64,000 bases of DNA from Halomicrococcus gelatinilyticus (GTDB taxonomy: Archaea; Halobacteriota; Halobacteria; Halobacteriales; Haladaptataceae). A program made the translations under genes and the position numbers. Shown one piece after another: positions 9,181-19,527 of this stretch. The notes beneath the pieces were generated by a model. It was not told where the DNA came from, did not search any database, and worked only from the letters and a program-made list of their open reading frames with translations. The stretch spans positions 806,001 to 870,000 of the forward strand of contig CP100465.1 in the NCBI GenBank assembly GCA_024227995.1. Direction: 5' to 3'. Each line of letters opens with the position of its first letter. Positions within the stretch are counted from its first letter, which is position 1.

Positions 9181-11274
9181 TCAGTCCTCGACCATCCGGC
9201 TGCCGCCGGCCGGGAGGAACTCCTGGATGAGGTCCGGGCTCGCCACCTTCCGGACGAAGGAGGTGTCGGCGAACCGGTCGCGGAACCGTCGGTAGATGCG
9301 CTTGGCGATGTCGTTCTGGGCGTACTGGCCGGGTTCGACCTCGACGGACGTCTCCGTCCGCGGGACGACGGCCGAGGGCGGACCACCGATGACGCGCGTG
9401 CTCGGTTCGGCCGTGATGCCCACGGCGACGCCGACCGGCACGTCGCGGAAGTAGGTGCGGTCGCCGCGGATGGCGAACCCACCCTTCTCCAGGTACTCGC
9501 CGCTCTCGGGCGTCTTGCTCACCTGGTCCGGCGTGACCACGTACGCGTCGCCGGCGAAGCGGCCGTCCTTCCACACCGACGAGTAGGAGACGGCGAACTG
9601 GGCGGCCTCCCGCTTGCTCTCGTCGGGGACGTCGACGTCCTTCGCCGGTTCGCTCGGGTCCGAGGTCTTGAGGACGGTGACCGGGCCGCCGTGGGCCTGC
9701 GAGTGAAAGAACAGGTCGTGGCGGTCCATGTACTTCTGGACGAGTTCCTCGTTCTGGTCGGCGTTGCGCCCGCCGAGGACGAGGAAGCCGTCCGAGGTGC
9801 GGAACCACCGGAACCGGTCGTACCACTTCTCCTGCTTGCGGATGGGGATCGAGGACCGGGAGAGCCAGTCGACGTCCTCCTGCTCCTCGTCCTCGTCGTC
9901 GCCGCCCTCGGGTTCGGCCTCCCACTCCTCGCGGCGCTGCTCGACCGCTTCGAGTTCCTCGCGGGTGTCCTCGATGGCGGCCTGCGCGCCCTCCTTCTTC
10001 TCCTCGACGCGCTTGGCCTCCTGGTAGAGGCGGTCGGCGTTCTTCTCGACGCCCGCCTCGGGGTCGAGTTCGATGTTCGTGCCGTCGACCGCGACGGTGA
10101 CCGTCCCCTCGCGCTCGTCGATGCCCTGCACGGCCTCCGCCTCGGGGATGCCCTGTTCGGCACCTTCGGCGAAGCGGGCCTCGATGTCTTCCCAGGGCGT
10201 GTCGGCCTCGCGGGCCTCCCGGACGGTCGAGAGTATCTCGTCGACGAACCCGTAGTTGCCGTACAGCAGTTCGGCCTTCTCGCGCTCGGCCTCGGCCTGC
10301 TCCTCGAACCCCTCGATGGCGTTCTGCTGCTGCTCGATGATGCGCTTCTGTTTCTCGATCTTGGCCTCGAAGTCCGGGCGCTGGCGCTCCTCCTCGTCCT
10401 CGTCCTCGGTCAGGTCGAGGTTCGTGAAGTAGTCGTCGACGGCGGCGTTGAACGTGTCGAACGCCTCCGCGTCGAGGTCCGCGTACTCCTCCAGGGGGAA
10501 CGGCGTCACGTCGACTCGCCGGTCGTCCTCGTAGTACACCCGCGGTTCGAACTGGCCGGTCTCCAGCGGCTCCTTCAGGCGGTCGACGGCCTCGTACAGC
10601 CGTTCGTACTGGTCCTCGCCGGCGTCGGCGATGGCCATTTCCTTCTCGACGCCCGCCCGGGTGCAGACCTCCTCGGCGTAGAGACCGCCGAAGTTGAGCT
10701 GGGTCGCCAGCGTCCGCACGAGGTCGGTGTCCGAGTCGGCCATCTTCGCCGCGAACGCCTCGTAGTCGAGGTCCAGCGGGTTCACCCGGGAGTCGGGGAA
10801 CTCGTACTGCGACCCCGGTGCGACGGTCCGGGACTTGAGCCGGACAGTGGAGAGCGAGTCGACGACCTCGTCGTTCTCGTCGAGCACCGCGACGTTCCCC
10901 TGGCCGAACAGCTCGGCCACTATCGTCGTGTCGCCGTCCTGGCGCTTGAAGTGGAACTGGAGGATGCGGTCGAACTCGAACTGCTCGACGCCGGCGAAGT
11001 CCGCGCCGTTCAGCCGGTTGCGGAGCATCATGGCGAAGTTCGGCGGCCGGCCCGGCGCGTCCGGGACGTGCTCCGGCGCGACGGCGTGCGCGCGCTTCAC
11101 GTCGCCGACCTCGACCAGCAACTCGACGCGCCCCCGGTCGAAGTCGCGCATCTTCAGCCGCAACAGGTCGTCGCCGTAGAGGTAGGCCTTGTCGAGCTTC
11201 GCCCCCTCGTAGTTCCCCAGCTCGCGCACGACCGCCGCGAGGTCGATGCTGGAGAGTTCCCGCTTCTCGTCCAT
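9181..11274 (-). CDS. rqcH: RqcH/Rqc2/NEMF-family ribosome quality-control protein (NFACT)
   Basis: This 697-residue protein begins MDEKRELSSIDLAAVVRELG, the archaeal NFACT-N start. It contains the FpgN-like domain (PGRPPNFAMMLRNRL near residue 80), helix-hairpin-helix material near residue 200, a long coiled coil (about residues 290-470), and a C-terminal NFACT-R domain with GFLVLGGRNADQNEEL and DLFFHSQAHGGP. The family binds tRNA and 50S subunits that carry stalled nascent chains. In bacteria and eukaryotes it adds Ala or Ala/Thr tails. The ATG at 11274 matches the family start. It lies near pelA, so two stages of stalled-ribosome processing are encoded together. Confidence 0.92.
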   Translation of the reverse strand: MDEKRELSSIDLAAVVRELGNYEGAKLDKAYLYGDDLLRLKMRDFDRGRVELLVEVGDVKRAHAVAPEHVPDAPGRPPNFAMMLRNRLNGADFAGVEQFEFDRILQFHFKRQDGDTTIVAELFGQGNVAVLDENDEVVDSLSTVRLKSRTVAPGSQYEFPDSRVNPLDLDYEAFAAKMADSDTDLVRTLATQLNFGGLYAEEVCTRAGVEKEMAIADAGEDQYERLYEAVDRLKEPLETGQFEPRVYYEDDRRVDVTPFPLEEYADLDAEAFDTFNAAVDDYFTNLDLTEDEDEEERQRPDFEAKIEKQKRIIEQQQNAIEGFEEQAEAEREKAELLYGNYGFVDEILSTVREAREADTPWEDIEARFAEGAEQGIPEAEAVQGIDEREGTVTVAVDGTNIELDPEAGVEKNADRLYQEAKRVEEKKEGAQAAIEDTREELEAVEQRREEWEAEPEGGDDEDEEQEDVDWLSRSSIPIRKQEKWYDRFRWFRTSDGFLVLGGRNADQNEELVQKYMDRHDLFFHSQAHGGPVTVLKTSDPSEPAKDVDVPDESKREAAQFAVSYSSVWKDGRFAGDAYVVTPDQVSKTPESGEYLEKGGFAIRGDRTYFRDVPVGVAVGITAEPSTRVIGGPPSAVVPRTETSVEVEPGQYAQNDIAKRIYRRFRDRFADTSFVRKVASPDLIQEFLPAGGSRMVED

Positions 11275-11454
11275 ACCGCCGATTTCTCGGGGCGACCGGA
11301 AAGGCGTGTCGTTCGGTCGACCGGTGCGATGGTGCACGCGGCAGGGACGCCTTGCTCCGTCGGGCGGTCGCCGACGAGCCCTGGCGCGCCGCCCAACATA
11401 TTAACGTTCGGATATATAGGGCTGCTGGCGGAACGTCCCCACCAGTGATCGACA

Positions 11455-13383
11455 GTGTGGGACGACTTGACATCACACGGCGAGGGACGGGCGCCGGCCG
11501 ACGCGGACGACCGGGACGGACGCGAGGCGACGACGGACGGCGGCCGCGCTCGCGAGCGGGTCGTCGACCCGGAGGAACTGCGCGCGACGACGGACGGGCG
11601 GCTACCGACCGAGGTGGCGACGGCGCACGCCGACCACCTGACGGACGTGGTCAGAGCGGGCGAACCGGGTGGGTCACCGTCGCCGCTGGCGCGACGGAGC
11701 GACGAGGCGGGCGTCGGCGCGGACCAGTTCGTCGGCACGTACGGGGCGGCCTTCGACGCGCTCGTCTCGTCCGTCTTCGAGGGACTCGACGGGGGTGACG
11801 ACCTCGCCACCGCCGAGCGCCGACTGCGCGAGGGCGCGCGGGCGCTCGTCGCCGACGCACGAACCGGCGTCGCGGCGTGCGTCGACGGCCCGGAGGCGGG
11901 CGGTTCGCGCGGAGGCGTTGGGTCGGCGACCGCTGGAGACGTCGACCTCCGGGTGGAGGAGGTGCTCGGGGCGCTCCCGATGCCGGCCTTCGTCATCGAC
12001 GCCGACCACACCGTCCTGGCGTACAACTACGGCGTCTGCGAACTGCTGGGCATCGAGCCGAACGCCGCGCTGGGGAAAGACAACCGCGAGACCATCGCGG
12101 CGGCGTCGTACACCGACGGCCGGCGGCACCGCAGTCTCGTCGACAAGGTGGCCGACGCGCCCCGGACCGCCGACGAGGAGTTCGACGTCGAGCGCGTCGA
12201 CATGCCGTTCAGTGACCGCACCGTCTACGAGGACACGGCCACGCTGCTCAACCGGCGTGACGAGGAGATCCACGCCGGGTTCTGGGCCATCCCGCTGTTC
12301 GACGCGGACGACGACCTCCGGGCGGTCCTCGAGGTGGTCGACGACCGCACCGACGAACAGCGGCACAAGGAGAGCGTGGCGGCGCTCGTCGAGGAGGTCA
12401 CCGGCACGCTCCAGGCCGTCGGCGACGGCGACCTTGCGGCGCGCGCGGAGTACGCCGACGAACACGGCGTGATCGACGAGGAACTGCTGACGCTCACCGA
12501 CGAGGTGAACGCGATGGCAAAGAACTTCCAGACGCTGGTCGAGCGGGTCGAATCGCAGGCCGACTCGCTGGCGACGTCCATCGGGGAGGCGTCGGCGTCG
12601 GCGAGTCGCATCGACGACCAGGTCGACGAGCAGAACGAGTCGCTGGCGACGGTCGCCGAGGAGATGGAGTCGTTCAGCGCGGGCATGGAGCAGGTCGCGG
12701 CGAGCGCGAACGAGGTGACGACGGCGGCGGACGACGCGCTCGCTGCGGTCGAACGCGGCCTCGACGCCGGCGAGGCGGCCGGCGACGCCGCAGGGGAGTT
12801 GCGCGAGACGAGCGAGGAGACGCTGACGTCGGTGGCCGAACTGGAGTCGCACGTCGACGAGATCGGCGAGGTCGTCGAGGTCATCGCCAGCGTCGCGGAA
12901 CAGACGAACATCCTCGCGCTGAACGCAAACATCGAGGCCGCGCGCACCGATTCGTCGGGCGACGGGTTCGCCGTCGTCGCGGAGGAGGTGAAAGAGCTCG
13001 CCACCCAGACCCAGCGCCACACCGAGGAGATAGCCGACCGCATCGAGGCGCTCCAGGAGCGGGCGAGCGACACCGTCGAATCGGTCGAAACCTCCCACGA
13101 GCAGGCCCGGTGCGTGGACGAGGAGGTGACGGCGGCGCTCGACTCGATGCGGGAGGTCTCGGACGCCGTGGAGACGGCGGCGACCGGTATCGCCGAGGTC
13201 GCCGAGGCGAACGACGAACAGGCGGCGACCGTCCAGTCGGTCACGGCGACGCTGGACTCGGTCGAGGAGAGCGCGGGGGAGGTCGACGCCACCGTCGACG
13301 ACATCGTCCGCGAGATGGACGCGGGGGCGGCGGCGGTCACCGATCTCTCCGAGCGGGTCGGCGAACTGACCGACGGCGACTAG
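11455..13383 (+). CDS. Soluble methyl-accepting transducer with a PAS domain (Htr-like)
   Basis: This 642-residue protein has no transmembrane segment. Residues 30-150 are a helical region containing [13 protein letters not shown], reminiscent of the helices that link the sensor to the signalling part in globin-coupled transducers, but without a full globin. A PAS domain follows (about 165-300, [15 protein letters not shown]), then a HAMP-like linker (about 305-365), then the signalling domain with its hairpin tip [20 protein letters not shown] around residues 478-500. It should sense a cytoplasmic cue and signal through CheA/CheW, which are not nearby. The start is GTG 11455. A TATA-like gatatata lies at about 11411-11418. 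Confidence 0.9.
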   Translation: MWDDLTSHGEGRAPADADDRDGREATTDGGRARERVVDPEELRATTDGRLPTEVATAHADHLTDVVRAGEPGGSPSPLARRSDEAGVGADQFVGTYGAAFDALVSSVFEGLDGGDDLATAERRLREGARALVADARTGVAACVDGPEAGGSRGGVGSATAGDVDLRVEEVLGALPMPAFVIDADHTVLAYNYGVCELLGIEPNAALGKDNRETIAAASYTDGRRHRSLVDKVADAPRTADEEFDVERVDMPFSDRTVYEDTATLLNRRDEEIHAGFWAIPLFDADDDLRAVLEVVDDRTDEQRHKESVAALVEEVTGTLQAVGDGDLAARAEYADEHGVIDEELLTLTDEVNAMAKNFQTLVERVESQADSLATSIGEASASASRIDDQVDEQNESLATVAEEMESFSAGMEQVAASANEVTTAADDALAAVERGLDAGEAAGDAAGELRETSEETLTSVAELESHVDEIGEVVEVIASVAEQTNILALNANIEAARTDSSGDGFAVVAEEVKELATQTQRHTEEIADRIEALQERASDTVESVETSHEQARCVDEEVTAALDSMREVSDAVETAATGIAEVAEANDEQAATVQSVTATLDSVEESAGEVDATVDDIVREMDAGAAAVTDLSERVGELTDGD

Positions 13384-13384
13384 C

Positions 13385-13786
13385 TCACTCCTCCTCGAAG
13401 TCCAGTGCGACGGAGTTGATGCAGTAGCGCTTGCCCGTCGGCTCCGGGCCGTCCTCGAAGACGTGGCCCAGGTGGCCGCCGCAGTTCGCACAGACGACCT
13501 CGGTGCGCTGCATGCCGAGGCTCGTGTCGGTGCGCTTCTCGATGCGGTCGTCGTCGACGTCGTAGAAGCTCGGCCAGCCGCAGCCCGACTCGTACTTCGT
13601 CTCCGAATCGAACAGCTCGGTGCCACAGCCAGCACAGACGTAGGTGCCGTCGTCGGTCCGGTCGACGTGCTCGCCGCTGAACCGCGGTTCGGTCCCCTGT
13701 TCGCGGAGGACGCGGTACTCCTCCTCGGAGAGGCGTTCGCGCCACTCCGCCTCGTCGTCGGGCAGGTCGGGTCGGGATGAATCCAT
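13385..13786 (-). CDS. msrB: Peptide-methionine (R)-S-oxide reductase MsrB
   Basis: This 133-residue MsrB reduces the R epimer of methionine sulfoxide in proteins. It has the structural zinc Cys pairs (CAGC and CANC), the substrate motif YESGCGWPSF and the catalytic Cys in RYCINS near the C terminus. The usual recycling Cys position is also within a Cys-containing segment. The length is normal for a stand-alone MsrB. It converges on the transducer gene, with one base between the two stop codons. Confidence 0.95.
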   Translation of the reverse strand: MDSSRPDLPDDEAEWRERLSEEEYRVLREQGTEPRFSGEHVDRTDDGTYVCAGCGTELFDSETKYESGCGWPSFYDVDDDRIEKRTDTSLGMQRTEVVCANCGGHLGHVFEDGPEPTGKRYCINSVALDFEEE

Positions 13787-13893
13787 CGTCTTCGACTAGG
13801 CGCTCGGAAAGGTTGAAACCACCGGCGAGCGCGGGAACCGACCTCGAAGTCGCCACCAGATTCATAACACCCGCGGGTGACGTTCACGAAAAC

Positions 13894-14046
13894 ATGAGTT
13901 CGATGACCGAGTCGAGCGTCGTTCGACGTCTCGAAGGCCAGGACTGCCAGTGGTGTACCGACGGACGGCTGGAGCGCGGACGGTACAAGGGGAACGTCGC
14001 CGTCGTCTGCGAGGACTGCGACACGCCTGCGGCGCAGCTCTGGTGA
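13894..14046 (+). CDS. Small zinc-finger protein, HVO_A0556-like
   Basis: This 50-residue protein has two Cys pairs (CQWC and CEDC) spaced as a zinc finger, and ends DTPAAQLW. The pattern CxWC, then YKGN, then AVVCxxC, then TPxxQLW matches a family of small haloarchaeal zinc-finger proteins. No function is established that I can state. ATG 13894 is chosen because a TATA-like ttcataa is about 30 bases upstream and the two Cys pairs follow directly. Confidence 0.75.
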   Translation: MSSMTESSVVRRLEGQDCQWCTDGRLERGRYKGNVAVVCEDCDTPAAQLW

Positions 14047-14108
14047 CGCGTCGACGGCGAGCCCTCCCGCCGTGCGCCGGTTGTGGCCCTGCGAGGTTGC
14101 ACCAGTAA

Positions 14109-15350
14109 TCACTCGGTTCGCCACGGTTGAAGCCACGACCGCCCGCTCGCCAGCGCCGCCAGTCGGCCGCGCGCGAGGTAGGTCAGCGACGCGAGCGCGA
14201 GCGCGGCCCCGAGCGCGCCGAACAGGCGCGGGAGCGCCACGGCCGCGACGGACCCGGCCAGCACCTTCAGCGGTGCCGTGACGAGCGAACTCGCCATCGA
14301 AGTGGCGCTGAGGACACTCGCCCGCGCGGTCGACTCCGTGAGGTCGTTGACCCGCTGGTTCGCCAGCGGCCGCGACACCACGGCGACTGCCCGGAGCAGG
14401 AAGAACAGGGGGAGCGCGAGCACCGGCGCGAACAGCGTGGCGACCATGCCGGCGGCGACGACCACCGGCGCGACGGCGAACCAGCGGTCGATGCCGACGG
14501 CGGCGCCGACGCGCCCGCTGACCGCCGACGCGCCGGCGGCGACGAGGGTCAGGCCGGCGTAGATCACCCCGAGCCGTCGCGCGGGGACGTCGAGCAGGTC
14601 GGTGCTGACGGGCTGGACGAACAGGTTGGCGGAGACGGTGACGCCGAGCAGCAGCGACGTGAACGCGACGAACGAGCCGAGACCGGGCCGCAGGAGCGTC
14701 TCGCGCGTGACCGCCAGCGTCTCGGCCGGGGATGGGGGTGCGGCGGTGTCGCCTGCGTCGGCTGTGGCCCCGTCAACGTCACCATCGGACGACGCGACGA
14801 GCAGGACCGCGACGCCGACGACGAGCGCGGCGGCGTCGAGCAGCCACGGCAGGACAGCCCAGCGGGCGTACGCCCAGCTACCCGCCAGAGCCGCGCCGCT
14901 GGTCGCGAGCAGACCGACGGCGTTGGCGCGACCGCTGACGGCGGCAAACTGGTCCGCCTCGTCGTCGTCGTCAAGCAGTTCGTAGAGCCAGGCCTGCGCC
15001 GCGCCGGAGTCGAACGTCGCGCCGGCGGCCCGGAGCAGCATCGCTGCCGCGAACGCGGCGAAAGAGTGCGCGACGGCGTAGCCGAGGACGCCTGCCGCCG
15101 CGACGAGGTTGCCCGCAGCGAGGGCATTCCGTCTACCGATTCTGTCGGCCACGTACCCCGTGGGGAACTCGAAGCCGAGGACGGCGAGCGTGTACCCCGC
15201 CTCCAGCAGTCCGAACTGCGCCAGCGAGAGCCCCCGAGACTGGAAGAAGAGGACGTAGATGGGAACCGTGAACGCGGCCGAACGTGACGCGACGTAGCAG
15301 TAGTACGCGACGACCGGCTTCGACGGGAGTGACGGACGGCGGTTTCGCAT
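14109..15350 (-). CDS. Major facilitator superfamily transporter
   Basis: This 413-residue protein has about 12 hydrophobic segments split by a central acidic/Ala-rich loop near residues 185-210. The loop between helices 2 and 3 carries GYVADRIGRRN, the MFS motif A. It is a secondary transporter, probably an exporter in view of its similarity in layout to small drug-efflux MFS proteins, but the substrate is unknown. A perfect 18-bp palindrome ends 4 bases before the ATG (15355-15372), implying control by a dimeric repressor. No repressor gene is adjacent in an obvious way. Confidence 0.85.
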   Translation of the reverse strand: MRNRRPSLPSKPVVAYYCYVASRSAAFTVPIYVLFFQSRGLSLAQFGLLEAGYTLAVLGFEFPTGYVADRIGRRNALAAGNLVAAAGVLGYAVAHSFAAFAAAMLLRAAGATFDSGAAQAWLYELLDDDDEADQFAAVSGRANAVGLLATSGAALAGSWAYARWAVLPWLLDAAALVVGVAVLLVASSDGDVDGATADAGDTAAPPSPAETLAVTRETLLRPGLGSFVAFTSLLLGVTVSANLFVQPVSTDLLDVPARRLGVIYAGLTLVAAGASAVSGRVGAAVGIDRWFAVAPVVVAAGMVATLFAPVLALPLFFLLRAVAVVSRPLANQRVNDLTESTARASVLSATSMASSLVTAPLKVLAGSVAAVALPRLFGALGAALALASLTYLARGRLAALASGRSWLQPWRTE

Positions 15351-15354
15351 CGTA

Positions 15355-15372
15355 GTGTGACAATTGTCACAC
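15355..15372. promoter_or_regulatory. 18-bp perfect palindrome, likely operator of the MFS gene
   Basis: The sequence gtgtgacaattgtcacac equals its own reverse complement. It lies 4 bases upstream of the MFS start codon, in the region where a leaderless transcript would begin, so a bound dimer would block transcription start. No comparable palindrome was noticed elsewhere in the window. The cognate regulator is not identified. Confidence 0.6.
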
Positions 15373-15523
15373 CGGTCGTATCAGTGTACTGCGAGAACCG
15401 GTTCCACGTCACATCCGAGAGTCGGTGCCGAGCCCCACAATCGCCGCACGTGGTGCGGGAACCGTCGACGCGGCTGTCGTCGAACCGTCGGAGTTAACCG
15501 TTCGTGACGGCTACGACGCGTCA

Positions 15524-16573
15524 ATGAGCCAGGAGAGCGAGTACAGCGAGGGGGACCTTCGGAAGACGGGGATGGCGCTGAAGCACGACCGGGAGTGGGA
15601 CTACGAACTCGACCGCATCGTGTCGGCCGTCGAGGAGCGCGACGCCGAGACCGTCGGCCTGCAGTTCCCCGAGGGGCTGAAGCGCCGCGGCCCGAAGGTG
15701 ACCGACGACCTGCGCGCGTCGCTGCCCGACGACGTGACCGTGATGATGTCGGGCCAGCCCTGCTACGGCGCCTGCGACCTCGACACCTACCTGATGAAGC
15801 GGACGGACGTGTTCGTCCACTTCGGCCACTCGCCGATGAAGAACACGGACAAGGTCATCTACGTCCCGCTGTTCTCGAACGTCGACGTCTTCCCCATCAT
15901 GGAGGAGTCCCTGGCGGAACTCGCCGACCCCGAGGACGACCCCGACGTCGGCCTCGTGACGACCGCCCAGCACATGAACCGCTTCGAGGAGATGAAGGCG
16001 TGGCTCGACGACCGCGGGTACGAGGTCCACACGCGCCGGGGCGACGACCGCCTCACCCACGAGGGGCAGGTGCTCGGCTGCAACTACGCCTCCGCCGACA
16101 TCGACGCCGACCAGGTGCTGTACGTCGGCGGCGGGAAGTTCCACCCGCTCGGCCTCGCGATGGAACACCCGGACAAGACGGTCGTCATCGGCGACCCCGT
16201 CAACAACGTCGTGACCGTCGCGGACACCGAGAAGTTCCTGAAACAGCGCTACGCCGCGGTCCACAAGGCGATGGACGCCGAGAAGTGGGGCGTCATCTTC
16301 TGCACGAAGATCGGCCAGGGCCGCTGGGAGCAGGCCCAGGACATCATCGACGAGAACGACGACGCCTACCTCATCACGATGGACGAGGTGACCCCCGACC
16401 GCCTGCGCAACTTCGACATGGACGCGTTCGTCAACACCGGGTGTCCGCGCATCACGACCGACGACGGCCCGCAGTTCCACAAGCCGATGCTGACCCCCGG
16501 CGAGTACGAGATCGCCGTCGGGAACAAGCCGCTGGAGGACCTGAGCTTCGACACCTTCCACGGCACCTGGTGA
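15524..16573 (+). CDS. dph2: Diphthamide biosynthesis radical-SAM-like enzyme Dph2
   Basis: This 349-residue Dph2 makes the first step of diphthamide on elongation factor 2, transferring the 3-amino-3-carboxypropyl group of S-adenosylmethionine to a histidine. The three cluster-binding cysteines are visible, one per domain: PCYGACD near residue 77, LGCNYA near 185 and NTGCPR near 305. The motif GLQFPEGLKRRG opens domain 1. A TATA-like gttaac lies about 30 bases before ATG 15524. It is followed after about 90 bases by a regulator gene with its own promoter. Confidence 0.93.
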   Translation: MSQESEYSEGDLRKTGMALKHDREWDYELDRIVSAVEERDAETVGLQFPEGLKRRGPKVTDDLRASLPDDVTVMMSGQPCYGACDLDTYLMKRTDVFVHFGHSPMKNTDKVIYVPLFSNVDVFPIMEESLAELADPEDDPDVGLVTTAQHMNRFEEMKAWLDDRGYEVHTRRGDDRLTHEGQVLGCNYASADIDADQVLYVGGGKFHPLGLAMEHPDKTVVIGDPVNNVVTVADTEKFLKQRYAAVHKAMDAEKWGVIFCTKIGQGRWEQAQDIIDENDDAYLITMDEVTPDRLRNFDMDAFVNTGCPRITTDDGPQFHKPMLTPGEYEIAVGNKPLEDLSFDTFHGTW

Positions 16574-16665
16574 CCGCGCGGGCGCTCGTCGGCTGACTCG
16601 CTTTTCCGCTCTCCTCGTCACTCCGCGACGAGAGGTTTAACACCGCGTCACGAGAAGCGTCGCGC

Positions 16666-17549
<884 letters not shown>

Positions 17550-17568
<19 letters not shown>

Positions 17569-17704
17569 GCGTCTCCTGATTGCGAGCGGGGAGCGACAGC
17601 GACTCGCGAGCAGCGAGGCGTGAGCGCAGCGAGCGCCTCGGGACGTGCGAGCGGCGAACGCAGTGAGCCGCGAGCTGCGAGACGCGAACGCAGTGAACGT
17701 CTCG
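17550..17704. repeat. Array of four hairpins with matching 13-base loops
   Basis: Four stem-loops stand in tandem. The stems are ggagacg/cgtctcc (17550-17576), cgaggcg/cgcctcg (17614-17640), gcgg/ccgc (17651-17671) and cgagacg/cgtctcg (17678-17704). All loops are 13 bases long and alike: cgaacggagtgag, tgagcgcagcgag, cgaacgcagtgag and cgaacgcagtgaa. Stems differ while keeping pairing, as expected if structure is selected. The array fills the gap between two convergent genes, so it may terminate both transcripts. Confidence 0.7.
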
Positions 17705-17708
17705 AAGG

Positions 17709-18422
17709 CTACGCGCGCAGTTCCAGCTTCTTCACCCGGGTCGAGATCGCGAGGAAGGTCGCGGCGAGCGTCAGGACCACGGCACCGGCGGCCGCGATCT
17801 CGTGGGCCGGGGACGGGTGGCTGTAGCCGGTCGCGAGCAGTTCCTGACCGGGCAGGGTGGTGTGGTGGGGCGTGCCGACGAGCGGGACGAAGTAGTCGAC
17901 GAGGTCGTTGAACCCGTACCAGACGACGGCGACGAAGACGGCACCGACGGGGAAGTCGCTGTAGCGGTGGATGAGGAACGCCTCCAGCACCATGGCGAGG
18001 TGGCTGCCGAAGAGGAACGCGTACATCGGCCAGCCGACGCCGATGAAGCCGTCGAAGAACGCTGCGAGCACGAACGGCGTCCACGCGCCGAGCTTGATGC
18101 AGCCGAAGAAGGCCAGCGCGTTCAGCCACTCCTGGTTGCGGCCGAGCTTCCACAGCCCCAGCGAGAGCGCGATGAACAGCGTCGCGACGGGGCTGTCGGG
18201 GACGAACGGCCACATGACCACCGGTTCGGCGGCGAACTGCCAGGTGATCAGCGGGTCGGAGAGCGGGACGGGGTGGAAGCCGTAGTACCAGAAGCCAAAG
18301 GCCGTGCCGACGAGGTTGATGGCGACGATGACCCACGCCATCCGGAGACCGAAGTCCTCCAGCCAGGTCGGCAACGGCGCGACGTACCACGGGAGGTCCT
18401 CGCGCGGCGGGCGGTCGCTCAT
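17709..18422 (-). CDS. DUF1405 family membrane protein
   Basis: This 237-residue protein has about six hydrophobic segments. Its sequence (WVIVAINLVGTAFGFWYYG, then WPFVPDSPVATLFIALS, then WYGFNDLVDYF) fits the DUF1405 family of bacterial and haloarchaeal membrane proteins. Its role is not known. The ATG at 18422 is chosen because it begins the conserved region; upstream extension would be Arg/Pro-rich shadow sequence. The 3' end abuts the hairpin array. Confidence 0.8.
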   Translation of the reverse strand: MSDRPPREDLPWYVAPLPTWLEDFGLRMAWVIVAINLVGTAFGFWYYGFHPVPLSDPLITWQFAAEPVVMWPFVPDSPVATLFIALSLGLWKLGRNQEWLNALAFFGCIKLGAWTPFVLAAFFDGFIGVGWPMYAFLFGSHLAMVLEAFLIHRYSDFPVGAVFVAVVWYGFNDLVDYFVPLVGTPHHTTLPGQELLATGYSHPSPAHEIAAAGAVVLTLAATFLAISTRVKKLELRA

Positions 18423-18582
18423 GTCGGCGGCGACGGATGGGGCCGGCAAAGACCCTTCGGTGCACCCCGCCGGCGATCGCCCACCGGAGCGAGGCCGCTT
18501 CTGGTTGCGAGGACGCTTGGTAGCGAGCGCGCGCCGTAGCGAGAGCGAAGGTTGATTAACGGCGAATACCAAATCCGTCGTA

Positions 18583-19491
18583 ATGGCACGGACAGCGAAG
18601 AAGGTCGAATCGCTCATCGCCGAGGACGCGGCGATGGCCGACGCCCTCTCGGCGGTGTACGAGCGCACCGACGAGGGTGCTCACGAGGTCCAGTGGGGCG
18701 ACGTGAGCGACGACATCACCAGCGGTCAGTGGGGCCGCATGATCGAGAAGGGCGTGCTCGTCGACGGCGACAACGGATTCGAGCTTGCAGACGCCGACGC
18801 GGTCGAGCGCGCGCTCGAGGAGGGTGGTGGTTCCACGACGTCGATCTCGACGGACACGGACGCCGACGACGTCGAGACCACCTCGTGGTCGACGTGGGAC
18901 AAGCTCGCCGCGGTCGCCAGCATCGGGCTGTTCGCCGGCTACTCCATCGGCCCGATAAAGAACACCATCGGCGGGATACTCGACGTCGTTCTCGGCCCCG
19001 TCGAGAGCATGCTCCCGTTCTACGTCGTCATCATGATCCTCGCGATGCTGACGGGCCTGTACTCGACGCTCCTGCAGGACAACCTCATGGACATGGAGAA
19101 GATGAGCAAGTACCAGGAGCGGATGAAGGCCATCCAGGAGAAGCGCAAGGAGGCCAAGGAGCGCGGCGACGACGAGGCCATGGAGCGCATCCGCGAGGAG
19201 CAGATGGAGGCCATGGGCGACCAGGCCGGGATGATGAAAGAGCAGTTCCGGCCGATGGTGTGGACGATGTTCCTCACCATCCCCGTGTTCCTCTGGATGT
19301 ACTGGCGGATCAGCTCGGCCAGCGCGCCCGTCTCGCCGCAGAACATCGTCCTGCCGATGATCGGCTCGACGACCTGGCAGAACGGCGTCCTCGGCCCGAT
19401 GCAGGCGTGGATCATCTGGTACTTCCTCTGCTCGATGGGCTTCACCCAGCTCATCCGGAAGTCGCTGAACATCCAGACGACGCCGACGTAA
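18583..19491 (+). CDS. DUF106 protein, archaeal YidC/Oxa1/EMC3-type membrane insertase homolog
   Basis: This 302-residue protein has an acidic cytosolic N-terminal region (about 1-100) and about four membrane segments (108-125, 142-165, 228-245, 270-285). A charged Met- and Lys/Glu-rich coiled coil (about 172-225) separates the first pair from the second. This is the DUF106 architecture. DUF106 belongs to the Oxa1 superfamily, whose members insert proteins into membranes. It heads a run with cmk and cbf5, an arrangement common in archaea. A TATA-like attaac lies about 28 bases before ATG 18583. Confidence 0.88.
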   Translation: MARTAKKVESLIAEDAAMADALSAVYERTDEGAHEVQWGDVSDDITSGQWGRMIEKGVLVDGDNGFELADADAVERALEEGGGSTTSISTDTDADDVETTSWSTWDKLAAVASIGLFAGYSIGPIKNTIGGILDVVLGPVESMLPFYVVIMILAMLTGLYSTLLQDNLMDMEKMSKYQERMKAIQEKRKEAKERGDDEAMERIREEQMEAMGDQAGMMKEQFRPMVWTMFLTIPVFLWMYWRISSASAPVSPQNIVLPMIGSTTWQNGVLGPMQAWIIWYFLCSMGFTQLIRKSLNIQTTPT

Positions 19492-19527
19492 CAAAACCTC
19501 TTTCTTCTCCCCACTCGCAGATGCGAT

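Noticed and set aside
11445..11460. Earlier GTG at 11445 as the transducer start
   Set aside because: It is in a different reading frame from the transducer. GTG 11455 is the in-frame start used.
8348..11476. Single 1,042-codon minus-strand frame spanning the DUF4013 gene and the region antisense in frame to rqcH
   Set aside because: Only the last 230 codons match a family. The rest is an out-of-frame Arg-rich shadow of rqcH, kept open by GC bias.
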